64,000 nt of DNA from Aidingimonas lacisalsi (lineage in GTDB: Bacteria; Pseudomonadota; Gammaproteobacteria; Pseudomonadales; Halomonadaceae): assembly GCF_008079445.1 (NCBI RefSeq), contig NZ_VRYH01000002.1:62001-126000 (forward strand). The letters are read 5' to 3'. The position numbers and the translations under genes are program-made. A model generated the notes under the pieces. The model made no database searches. It had not been told where the DNA came from and saw only the letters and a program-made list of their open reading frames with translations. Shown piece by piece: positions 53,375-61,522 of this stretch. The first letter of the stretch is position 1. Each line of letters starts with the position of its first letter.

Positions 53375-55408
53375 ATGCACATTGTGGATACCTTTCCCCG
53401 ACAGATAGTCGAAGAGGAGACCTGGATTCCATTGCAGGACGGCACGCAGCTGGCGGCCCGTATCTGGCGGCCGGTCGACGCGGAAGAGGATCCCGTACCG
53501 GCCATTCTCGAGTACTTGCCGTACCGCAAACGCGACCTGACCGCTGAGCGTGATGCGTTGGCTCACCCTTATTGGGCGGGACACGGTTATGCCGGTGTGC
53601 GTGTCGATATCCGTGGCACGGGGGAATCCGATGGCGTGCTGACCGACGAGTATCTGCAGCAGGAACTCGATGACGGCGTGGCCATTCTCGAATGGCTTGA
53701 GAGGCAGTCGTGGTGTACCGGTGACGTCGGAATGGTGGGCATCTCCTGGGGCGGTTTCAATGGTTTGCAGGTCGCCGCCATGGGGCCGCCTCAACTCAAG
53801 GCGGTGATCACGTTGTGCTCTACCGACGATCGCTATGCCGATGACATTCACCATATGGGTGGTTGCCTGTTGGCCGATAACCTGTCATGGGCGTCGACGA
53901 TGTTCGATGGCAACGCCTGCCCACCCGATCCGGCGCTGGTTGGCGATCGCTGGCGGGACATGTGGCAGCAACGGCTCGAAGGCAGTGGCTTGTGGTTGGC
54001 CAAGTGGCTGGCGCACCAGCGACGTGATGCCTATTGGCAACATGGCTCGGTCTGTGAGGACTTCTCGCGCATTCAATGTCCCGTCTATGCCATCAGTGGC
54101 TGGGCCGATGGATACTGCAATGCGGTGTTTCGGTTGCTGGAAGGACTCGATGTACCTCGCAAGGGGCTGGTCGGTCCATGGGCGCACAAGTATCCCCATC
54201 TCGGTGTCCCCGGTCCGGCCATCGGGTTTCTGCAAGAGTCATTGCGCTGGTGGGACTACTGGCTGAAAGGCACAGAGACGGGCATCATGGATGAGCCCAT
54301 GCTACGCGTCTGGATGCAGGAATCGGTACCGCCTTCAGCACGTTACGATGTACGTCCGGGGCGCTGGGTGGCCGAGCCGGTGTGGCCGTCGCCGAAAATC
54401 CAACCGGTGACATACCGGTTGACCGTCGGACACGATCTGGTCGATGAATCCACGCAGTCGGTTGTCGATGACGATTCGACCTTGACGATTCGTTCTCCGC
54501 TGTCGGTCGGTCTGTATGCGGGTAAATGGTGTTCATACAATGCGCCGCCGGATCTGCCCCATGATCAACGTGATGAAGATGGCGGCGCCCTGATCTTTCA
54601 GACCCCCCCTCTGGAAGAGCCGCTCGAGATTTGCGGTCAGCCGGAAGTGGAACTGGAGCTGGCTGCCGATCAACCGGTCGCCATGGTGGCCGTGCGGCTG
54701 ATCGATGTCGCCCAAGACGACAAGGCCACGCGAGTCTCGTATGGCCTGCTCAATCTCACGCATCGTGTCAGTGACGAACATCCGGCACCGCTGCAGGTCG
54801 GCAAGCGCTATCGTGTCCGTGTGGCGCTCAAGCATATCGCCCAGCAGTTTCCGGCCGGCCATGCCATTCGGCTATCGATTTCCACCAGTTACTGGCCGCT
54901 GGCTTGGCCGGCGCCACGGCCGGCAACGTTGACAGTGGCGCCCGGCCAGAGCCGGCTTATTCTACCGGGTCGTGCGCCGCGGCCCAGGGAGGAAGAAGCG
55001 CTTGGCGCCTTCGGTGCACCGGAAGGGGCGCCGCCCTTGGCGAAGACACTGATCCAGCCGACCCAGGAGACGTGGCGGGTCGTTCGCGACCTGGCCAATG
55101 ACCAGACCATGCTGGAAGTCATCAACGACGAAGGAACCTATCGTCTCGACGATATCGGGATGGAAGTCTCCGCTCGCGTTACCGAGCGTTACAGCTATGC
55201 GCATGGCCATTACGACAGCGTCACCGGATGGACGGAGTGGAAGCGTAGTTTCCGACGCGGTGATTGGTGCGTCAAAACGTTGACACGCACCCGCATGACC
55301 AGTGATGCCGACGCATTTCGACTGCGTGCGACGCTGGATGCCTACGAGGGGGAAACCCGAGTCTTCTCCAAAACCTGGGACGAAACGCTTCCGCGCGATC
55401 TGGTGTGA
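53375..55408 (+). CDS. CocE/NonD-family alpha/beta hydrolase (X-Pro dipeptidyl-peptidase type)
   Basis: A 677-residue serine hydrolase. The alpha/beta-hydrolase part has VDIRGTGESDG and the nucleophile elbow GISWGGFNGLQ (Ser in GxSxGG), the helical cap is around residues 180-260, and the C-terminal jelly-roll domain of the X-Pro peptidase family begins near residue 400, with RLSISTSYWPLAWPAPRP. The family cleaves amide or ester bonds (cocaine esterase, glutaryl acylases, proline peptidases). There is no signal peptide, so it acts in the cytoplasm. Its pairing with an ATP-grasp ligase suggests a small amide or peptide that is made and broken by the pair; substrate unknown. Confidence 0.88.
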   Translation: MHIVDTFPRQIVEEETWIPLQDGTQLAARIWRPVDAEEDPVPAILEYLPYRKRDLTAERDALAHPYWAGHGYAGVRVDIRGTGESDGVLTDEYLQQELDDGVAILEWLERQSWCTGDVGMVGISWGGFNGLQVAAMGPPQLKAVITLCSTDDRYADDIHHMGGCLLADNLSWASTMFDGNACPPDPALVGDRWRDMWQQRLEGSGLWLAKWLAHQRRDAYWQHGSVCEDFSRIQCPVYAISGWADGYCNAVFRLLEGLDVPRKGLVGPWAHKYPHLGVPGPAIGFLQESLRWWDYWLKGTETGIMDEPMLRVWMQESVPPSARYDVRPGRWVAEPVWPSPKIQPVTYRLTVGHDLVDESTQSVVDDDSTLTIRSPLSVGLYAGKWCSYNAPPDLPHDQRDEDGGALIFQTPPLEEPLEICGQPEVELELAADQPVAMVAVRLIDVAQDDKATRVSYGLLNLTHRVSDEHPAPLQVGKRYRVRVALKHIAQQFPAGHAIRLSISTSYWPLAWPAPRPATLTVAPGQSRLILPGRAPRPREEEALGAFGAPEGAPPLAKTLIQPTQETWRVVRDLANDQTMLEVINDEGTYRLDDIGMEVSARVTERYSYAHGHYDSVTGWTEWKRSFRRGDWCVKTLTRTRMTSDADAFRLRATLDAYEGETRVFSKTWDETLPRDLV

Positions 55409-55521
55409 AGGTCTGCTGACTATTTCCTTATTGCCAGTTGCGATGGCGGTGGCCTTCGGCGCTCATTTCGTGTAGTTCTACACACAGGATTTTATTTTCA
55501 AGGGCGCGAATCGCACTGATT

Positions 55522-56469
55522 ATGCTGGAGTTTCTTCAAGGGTTTGCCTATGGGTTGTTTCTGACCTGTATTCCATGGTTTCTCGTCGGCATGGTGAACC
55601 CTTCACTGGCCCTGCCCACTGAGCATCCGAATCGGGTGCAGGTCGGTGTACGTTATTGGCTGTTGCTGCCGTTCATTGCCTTCCTGCTTTGGTTGACCTC
55701 ACTATGGGGCGGTTTCGGGCCGAGTCTATTGGGATGGCTCAGCGGCGTCGTTTTCATTGCTGTCGAACTCCCAGTGGAACGCCGTGTACGCCGTTGGTGG
55801 AAGCGTTTTCGCGATTGGCGTCGAGAGTCGTATCGCGGCGAGGAACTCGCTCGTGAGCAAGCACGGCGTGATCGTGAGGCACGGGAGGCGGGATCGGCCG
55901 TGCTCGATCCGGATCATCCACCTCAGGACGCCGATGATGTCATCATGGCGTTGTGTCATGCCAAACAGGCACTGCGTGAGTCGGGTCGAGATGATCTGGC
56001 CACCCAGGCGGATCGACTATACAGTCGCTATCGCCACGTCTCGGCGTTGATCGAGAGTCGTTTCGATGCCAGCGAGCTTACGTTTGAACGTTCGCGACAG
56101 TTGATCATCGACGTATGTCTCGGAGCCGTGGATACGCTGCACGATATGGCGTCCCAGGCGAGTAGCGTGGCGGGTGTCGATAGCGACTTCGTACGTCGCC
56201 GACTCGAGCGGGAAGGTAATCAGCTCACGGTGGCCGAACGTGTGGCTCTCAAGCGGCGGCTGCAACTGGTCGACGAGACTGAACGGCATTTACGTGACTT
56301 GTCCGCTCGCAACGAATCGGCACTGACGGCCCTGGACGATACGGCCGTCGCGATGGCGCGCCTGGATACAGGCCGGACGCAGGCCAAAGTGAGTGCCGAC
56401 CAGGCATTGGCAGAGCTACGGCGCTTCATTGACAGGGCGCCTCGCTATGGTCGTCATCATCGGGGATGA
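55522..56469 (+). CDS. Membrane protein with coiled-coil cytoplasmic domain, TelA neighbour
   Basis: A 315-residue protein. The first 80 residues hold two or three membrane helices (MLEFLQGFAYGLFLTCIPWF, WLLLPFIAFLLWLT and LSGVVFIAVE). The rest is charged and helical (RRESYRGEELAREQARRDREAR, and two later coiled-coil stretches). The ATG at 55522 is chosen because the membrane helices begin there. I recognise no named family. It precedes the TelA gene in the same orientation and the pair probably works together. Its stop codon lies inside the first unit of a 9-bp tandem repeat. Confidence 0.78.
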   Translation: MLEFLQGFAYGLFLTCIPWFLVGMVNPSLALPTEHPNRVQVGVRYWLLLPFIAFLLWLTSLWGGFGPSLLGWLSGVVFIAVELPVERRVRRWWKRFRDWRRESYRGEELAREQARRDREAREAGSAVLDPDHPPQDADDVIMALCHAKQALRESGRDDLATQADRLYSRYRHVSALIESRFDASELTFERSRQLIIDVCLGAVDTLHDMASQASSVAGVDSDFVRRRLEREGNQLTVAERVALKRRLQLVDETERHLRDLSARNESALTALDDTAVAMARLDTGRTQAKVSADQALAELRRFIDRAPRYGRHHRG

Positions 56470-56540
56470 TGGGGATGATGGGGATGATGGGGATGATGGG
56501 GATGATGGGGATGATGGGGATGATGGGGATGATGGGGATG
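56462..56540 (+). repeat. 9-bp tandem repeat (GGGGATGAT), 8.8 copies
   Basis: Eight perfect copies of GGGGATGAT plus a partial copy (GGGGATG) fill 79 bases. The stop codon of the upstream gene is inside the first unit, so copy number changes would not alter that protein; the rest lies in the spacer before TelA. Such perfect short repeats slip during replication and could vary the distance between upstream signals and the TelA gene. Confidence 0.95.
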
Positions 56541-56651
56541 TGGTGCCGGGTCAACGGCGGCGATGAAGCATCAGGCTGCATGCCCCGCCTTGCAATGCGC
56601 GAATGTTCACGGTAAACGATGGTCATCAAACGGTTGTCGGGAAGAGATACG

Positions 56652-57836
56652 ATGCGAAACGAAGCTGGGGTTCCCCCCGACAAGCAGTTGGCGTTACCGC
56701 CAGTAGAGAGAATTGCCGAGGATCTAGAGCAGCATGAGGTGGGCGATCAACCGCCTGATGAAGACGCGCGACTGGATGCCGAGGCCGAGGCGTATGTGGA
56801 ACGGCTGCTTGGCGAAGGCCAGTCGTCGAGTACCGAACATCGCCGCCGAGCAGTGGATGAGATGGGACTCGAAGCCCAGCGGCGTGCCGCTCACCAGAGT
56901 GCCATGTTGCAAACGCCATTGCGTAAACTGGCTCAACAGAGCGATGACGGCGGACCGGTGGCCAAGGCATTGGTCGACCTGCGCAGCCGGATGGATAACC
57001 TCGATCCCAATCGTCATGATCTGGCTCAGCGAGGGATGGACAAAGTCGTCTCCTGGTTGCCGGGTGTGGGTAATCGCCTGCAACGTTACTTCCGCAAGTT
57101 CGAGAATGCTCAGGATGCCCTGGATGCCATCATCGCCGATCTGGAAGACGGCCGGGACATGCTCGACCGCGATAATCTGACATTGGCGGATGACCAGGAG
57201 GCGTTGCACGAGATCATTCAGGAGCTTCATCACCAGATTGCGCTTGGGCAACGGATCGATGAGCGTCTGACTCAAGCCGCCGAGTTGCGGGAGGCGAGCG
57301 ATGCACAACGGACGTTCATCGAGGAGGAACTGCTGTTCCCTCTACGCCAGCGTGTCGTCGACCTGCAGCAGCAGTTGGCGGTGAGCCAGCAGGGTGTCCT
57401 GGCGCTGGAAGTCGTGATCCGTAATAATCGCGAGTTGATGCGCGGTGTGGATCGTGCCATCAACGTGACCGTAGCGGCTCTGAGTGTCGCAGTGACGGTG
57501 GCCATGGCGTTGGCCAATCAGCGTTTGGTGCTGGAGCGGGTCGAATCGATCAATCGAACGACCTCCGATATGATCGCCGGTACGGCCAAGGCGCTGCGCA
57601 ACCAGGGCGTCGATATTCAGACTCGCGCCGCTTCGTCGATGCTCGATATGCAATCGCTCGAAAGTGCCTTTTCCGACGTCATGGCAGCGTTGGACGACCT
57701 GGCCAGCTATCGGCGCGATGCCTTGCCCAAGCTCAAAGCGCAGATCGATCGACTCGATACGCTGGCCGGTCAGGGGGAGGAGGCCATCGACAAATTCCGA
57801 CAGGGCAACCGAGCCGATCCGGGGGATGACGTGTGA
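56652..57836 (+). CDS. telA: TelA-family (toxic anion resistance) protein
   Basis: A 394-residue member of the TelA/toxic-anion-resistance family (PF05816). The family core is clear: GQRIDERLTQAAEL, LFPLRQRVVDLQQQLAVSQQ, ALEVVIRNNRELMRGVDRA, INVTVAALSVAVTVAMALAN and QRLVLERVESINRTTSDMI. The N-terminal 90 residues are acidic and low-complexity. The ATG at 56652 has GGAAGAG upstream. TelA was linked to tellurite resistance, but its cellular role is broader and not settled, probably at the envelope. It overlaps the MFS gene by four bases (GTGA) and follows a tandem repeat. Confidence 0.92.
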   Translation: MRNEAGVPPDKQLALPPVERIAEDLEQHEVGDQPPDEDARLDAEAEAYVERLLGEGQSSSTEHRRRAVDEMGLEAQRRAAHQSAMLQTPLRKLAQQSDDGGPVAKALVDLRSRMDNLDPNRHDLAQRGMDKVVSWLPGVGNRLQRYFRKFENAQDALDAIIADLEDGRDMLDRDNLTLADDQEALHEIIQELHHQIALGQRIDERLTQAAELREASDAQRTFIEEELLFPLRQRVVDLQQQLAVSQQGVLALEVVIRNNRELMRGVDRAINVTVAALSVAVTVAMALANQRLVLERVESINRTTSDMIAGTAKALRNQGVDIQTRAASSMLDMQSLESAFSDVMAALDDLASYRRDALPKLKAQIDRLDTLAGQGEEAIDKFRQGNRADPGDDV

Positions 57837-59188
57837 CGGCACCGAGCGCTCCACCGGTAACGCGCGCGTCACGCAAGGAGATCCTGGGATGGGCAATGTT
57901 CGACTTTGCCAATCAGGCTTACACCTTGCTGATCATTACCGTCGTGTTTGGCGAGCTATTCACCACCGTGATCGTCGGAGACCGGGGCGACAACTATCGT
58001 CTGGCCAATCTTCTGTGGAGCCTGGCGCTGGCAATCAGCTACCTGATGGTCGTGGTGACGGCCCCGGTGTGCGGCGCGGCAATGGATGCCAATGCCACCA
58101 AGAAGCGTTATCTCTTCATCAGCTATCTGGTCACGGTCGCAACGACGGCCATGCTGTATTTCGTCGCTCCCGGTTATGTGGTGCTGGGCTTTTTACTGAT
58201 CGTCGTATCGAATTATGCCTACTCGATGGGTGAGTCCTTCATTGCCGCTTTCCTGCCAGAGCTGGGTCCACCGCGCGAGTTGGGCAAGATTTCCGGATTC
58301 GGCTGGTCGTTGGGCTATGTCGGTGGGTTGTTTGCCGCCGGGTTCACGCTGGTCGTCCTCGGTGAAGCCACCGAGGCGAATTTCGATCGGATCCGCTGGG
58401 TCGGGCCATTTGCCGCCGCCTTTTTCCTGGTTGCCGCACTTCCGACATTCCTGTGGCTGCAGGAGCGGGGTGTCCCGCAGCCTCGTATCGCGCATGCCAG
58501 TTATCTGGCCGTTGCCCGTCGGCGCATCGTTTCCACATTCATGGAACTGCGCGAATTCCGTGATCTGGCCGTGTTTCTGGTGTCGTTGCTGTTTTCCATG
58601 GCGGGCATTTATATCATCATCGCCTTTGCCTTCATCTATGGTGCCCAGGTGATCGGTTGGGACGAATCGATCCGCAATATCATGTTCATCATCGTGCAGA
58701 TCACGGCAGCGGCAGGGGCGCTAGGGTTCGGTTTCCTTCAGGATCGGATCGGTGCGAAACCGACCTATATCGGCACGTTGCTGCTATGGGTAGCGGCGAT
58801 CATCGCCATCTGGGGGACACCGACCGTGACGGCGTTTCTCAATACGGCATGGGGCATGGACATGCAGGCCCAGCACCTGTTCCTGGTGGTGGGAACCCTG
58901 GCGGGGCTGAGTCTGGGCTCGAGTCAATCCGCGAGTCGGGCATTGGTCGGATTGTTTTCCCCGAACGGCAAAGCGGCGGAATTTTTTGGCTTCTGGGGGT
59001 TGGCCAACAAGCTTGCCGGCGTGTTCGGCATTATCGGGTTGGGCGTCTTGCAGTCATTGGTCGGCTTGCGAGCGTCGATTCTGCTATGTGCCGTCCTGTT
59101 CATCGTAGCGGTGTTGATCTGCCTGGTCGTCGATCAGCAACGGGGGGAGGATGCCGCCCGCGCTTGGCGAGCGGCGCCTCCGACATGA
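57833..59188 (+). CDS. UMF1-family MFS transporter
   Basis: A 451-residue membrane protein with about twelve helices of the UMF1 branch of the major facilitator superfamily (relatives of yeast Atg22). Landmarks are GWAMFDFANQAYTLLIITVVF, PVCGAAMDANATKKRYLF, YAYSMGESFIAAFLPELGPP and LGKISGFGWSLGYVGGLFA. It starts with GTG in the GTGA overlap with telA. Amino acid or peptide efflux is a plausible role from the eukaryotic relatives, but bacterial members have no settled substrate. It is the last gene of the three-gene run. Confidence 0.88.
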   Translation: MTAPSAPPVTRASRKEILGWAMFDFANQAYTLLIITVVFGELFTTVIVGDRGDNYRLANLLWSLALAISYLMVVVTAPVCGAAMDANATKKRYLFISYLVTVATTAMLYFVAPGYVVLGFLLIVVSNYAYSMGESFIAAFLPELGPPRELGKISGFGWSLGYVGGLFAAGFTLVVLGEATEANFDRIRWVGPFAAAFFLVAALPTFLWLQERGVPQPRIAHASYLAVARRRIVSTFMELREFRDLAVFLVSLLFSMAGIYIIIAFAFIYGAQVIGWDESIRNIMFIIVQITAAAGALGFGFLQDRIGAKPTYIGTLLLWVAAIIAIWGTPTVTAFLNTAWGMDMQAQHLFLVVGTLAGLSLGSSQSASRALVGLFSPNGKAAEFFGFWGLANKLAGVFGIIGLGVLQSLVGLRASILLCAVLFIVAVLICLVVDQQRGEDAARAWRAAPPT

Positions 59189-59195
59189 GTTCGGC

Positions 59196-60317
59196 TCAGG
59201 CGGACACTTCTCGCTCCTCCAGGAACGGGTAATCCGTATAGCCGTTGGCGTCACCGCCGTAGAAAGTGCTTTCGTCCCACTCGTTGAGCGAGGCCCCGCG
59301 GCGGAAACGCTCCGGCAGATCGGGGTTGGCAATGAACGGCCGGCCGAACGAGGCCAGGTCGGCCAGTCCTCTGCCAATCCGTTCACGGGCTTCGTCGGCC
59401 GAATAACGACCGTTGCCGATGTAGGCGCGACGAAAGGACGAACGCAGGGCATCGATGATCTCTTCGTGGCGGCCATTGGCATGGTTACCCTGGAACGAGT
59501 CTTCAACCACCTCCAGAAAGGCGATGCCGCGTTCGTTCAGAGCGTTGGCGAAGGCGGAGAAGGTTTCCTTGGGATTGGCATCATCCATGTCGTTGAAACT
59601 GCCGGTCGGGCCGATTCGCACGCCGACACGCTCGGTTCCCCAGACGTCGATGACGGCGTCGATCACTTCCAGCGGCAGGCGCATGCGATTGTCCACCGAA
59701 CCACCGTAGGCATCGGTTCGCCGGTTGCTGTGGGTGCGCAGGAACTGGTCGAGCAGATAGCCATTGGCACAGTGCACTTCGACACCATCGAAACCGGCCC
59801 GTTTGGCGTTTTCGGCACCGTGGCGGTACTGAGCGACGATGTCGGGCATCTCGTCGATCCCCAGGGCGCGCGGTTGCAGTACGTCGACCATGCCGGATTC
59901 GGCACTGATGAACGTCATGGCGCCTTCCGGTTTGATGGCCGATGGCGCGACGGGGGTCTCGCCGTTGGGTTGCAACTCCGGACGCGAGATGCGTCCGACA
60001 TGCCAGAGTTGCAGATAGATTCGTCCTCCGGCGGCGTGTACGGCCTCGGTGACTTGCTTCCAACCTTCGACTTGAGCCTCGGAATGGATCCCGGGGGTGA
60101 AGGCATACCCCTTGCCCTGGGGCGATACCTGGGTGGCCTCGGCGATGATCAGGCCGGCACCGGCGCGCTGGCGATAATACTCGGCATTCATGGCATTGGG
60201 GATATCACCCGGCTGACTGGCGCGGGAGCGGGTCAAGGGAGACATGATGACTCGGTTAGGCAGGGGCAGGTCGCCCAGCGTGAACGAATCGAACAGGATA
60301 TCCGTGGCATCGGTCAT
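59196..60317 (-). CDS. Old Yellow Enzyme family NAD(P)H:flavin oxidoreductase (ene-reductase)
   Basis: A 373-residue FMN enzyme of the NemA/xenobiotic-reductase group. Family segments include LPNRVIMSPLTRSRA, PQGKGYAFTPGIHS, QLWHVGRISRPELQPNG and GVEVHCANGYLLDQFLRTHSN (catalytic His/Asn region), and NGRYSADEARERI. It reduces activated alkenes and nitro or quinone compounds using NAD(P)H. An AGGAGG site lies nine bases before the ATG at 60317, and a near-consensus promoter with an operator lies upstream. It is a lone gene convergent with the UMF1-type transporter. The usual partner regulator NemR is not in the window. Confidence 0.94.
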   Translation of the reverse strand: MTDATDILFDSFTLGDLPLPNRVIMSPLTRSRASQPGDIPNAMNAEYYRQRAGAGLIIAEATQVSPQGKGYAFTPGIHSEAQVEGWKQVTEAVHAAGGRIYLQLWHVGRISRPELQPNGETPVAPSAIKPEGAMTFISAESGMVDVLQPRALGIDEMPDIVAQYRHGAENAKRAGFDGVEVHCANGYLLDQFLRTHSNRRTDAYGGSVDNRMRLPLEVIDAVIDVWGTERVGVRIGPTGSFNDMDDANPKETFSAFANALNERGIAFLEVVEDSFQGNHANGRHEEIIDALRSSFRRAYIGNGRYSADEARERIGRGLADLASFGRPFIANPDLPERFRRGASLNEWDESTFYGGDANGYTDYPFLEEREVSA

Positions 60318-60382
60318 GGAAAAGGACCTCCTAGGCTAGCCAGTTGGCGATAACTATTCGCTGACTAATGAGTGATGCCTGG

Positions 60383-60411
60383 ATATTAGACCGGTCGTCT
60401 AGTTCTGTCAA
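60383..60411 (-). promoter_or_regulatory. Sigma-70 promoter with embedded palindromic operator for the Old Yellow Enzyme gene
   Basis: Reading leftwards, TTGACA (60411-60406) and TAATAT (60388-60383) are separated by exactly 17 bases, a near-perfect housekeeping promoter. The spacer contains the palindrome TAGAC-GACCG-GTCTA (60401-60387), which resembles TetR-family boxes such as those of NemR. A repressor bound there would block RNA polymerase, as expected for an inducible electrophile-response gene. The start site would be about 60 bases before the ATG. Confidence 0.8.
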
Positions 60412-60494
60412 AATAGAATAGTGCGTGCTGATGATGGGCATCAACGGAACATCAATGTCATGATGAACTCAATGGGATCCAGCGAGATGCCGAC

Positions 60495-61457
60495 ATGAAT
60501 GATGATGCTCACCAAGGCCATGGTCGCGACGCATCCCTGCCAAGCGAGATTCCGCGCGCTGGCTGGAAGGACATTCTGTGGCGCATGCGTCACGATCTGG
60601 CAGACGACGACATCACATTGCTGGCGGCCGGCGTAGCCTTCTATGCCTTGTTGGCACTCTTCCCTGCGATTGCTGCTGTCATCGCGTTGTGGGCTCTGGC
60701 TTTCGATCCTGAACAGATGGCCGGGCATATCGGTGAGCTCGTCCGTTTCATTCCGCCGGGAGCGGCTTCGATCATTCGCCAACAAGCCGAAGACGTCGGT
60801 AGCAATACCGATGCCGGCCTGAGTGCAACAGCGCTGCTGAGCCTTCTGATCGCGGTGTTCATCGCTTCCAAGGGCATCCGGGGGCTGATTCGAGGGCTGA
60901 ATGTCGTTTACGGTGAGTCGGAGAGGCGCGGTTTCGTGAAGCGCACCATGACGGTGGCTGCCTTGACGTTCGGTTTGCTGGTCATGACGTTGGTCACCAT
61001 TGCGTTCATCACGCTCTTTCCCTTGATGATTCGGTATCTCGGACTCTCGCGCCCGTGGGTCACCGTGATTGGCTGGATACGCTGGCCGGTGCTGTTGGTG
61101 GTGATGATGCTGACAACGGCCATCCTGTATCGCTTCGCCCCCTATCGTCGCTCGCCCCGTTGGGAATGGCTGGGTATCGGTACGATATTGGCAACCCTGC
61201 TATGGGTGTTGGGGTCGCTTGGTTTATCGGTGTATGTACGTCACTTTCCAGTTTTCAACCAGGTATACGGCTCGTTAGGTGCCGTGGTCGGTTTGCTGCT
61301 GTGGTTCTGGCTGTCGGCCTTCATGGTGTTGTTGGGTGGCAAACTCAACGCTACGGTCGAGCATCAGACACGGCAGGACACCACGGCTGGCAAGTCACGA
61401 CCAATGGGCAGCAGGGGCGCGTACGTGGCCGATACCCTGGGAGATGAGCGTCCCTGA
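60495..61457 (+). CDS. YihY/BrkB-family membrane protein
   Basis: A 320-residue inner-membrane protein with six helices (PF03631). Landmarks are DDITLLAAGVAFYALLALFP at the N-terminus, FIASKGIRGLIRGLNVVYGE, RFAPYRRSPRWEWLGIGTI and NQVYGSLGAVVGLLLWFWLS with the following GGKLNA. The family was once called ribonuclease BN, but that activity belongs to another protein; its real function is unknown. It is divergent from the Old Yellow Enzyme gene and 65 bases before the nuclease gene. Confidence 0.92.
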   Translation: MNDDAHQGHGRDASLPSEIPRAGWKDILWRMRHDLADDDITLLAAGVAFYALLALFPAIAAVIALWALAFDPEQMAGHIGELVRFIPPGAASIIRQQAEDVGSNTDAGLSATALLSLLIAVFIASKGIRGLIRGLNVVYGESERRGFVKRTMTVAALTFGLLVMTLVTIAFITLFPLMIRYLGLSRPWVTVIGWIRWPVLLVVMMLTTAILYRFAPYRRSPRWEWLGIGTILATLLWVLGSLGLSVYVRHFPVFNQVYGSLGAVVGLLLWFWLSAFMVLLGGKLNATVEHQTRQDTTAGKSRPMGSRGAYVADTLGDERP

Positions 61458-61522
61458 CATCTCGTGTTATGGCGCTGGGGGTGGCATTGTGGCGTCGGCA
61501 GCGGCACTGCTATCATGGATAA

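Noticed and set aside
56462-56540. Possible CRISPR array
   Set aside because: The repeat unit is 9 bp with no spacers between units, so it is a simple tandem repeat.
56426-56683. Minus-strand frame with an Ile-Pro-Ile repeat product
   Set aside because: The periodic translation is only the complement of the 9-bp repeat; no ribosome site or family supports it.
60495-61457. Ribonuclease BN
   Set aside because: Old annotations give this name to the YihY/BrkB family, but the protein is an integral membrane protein with no nuclease motif.
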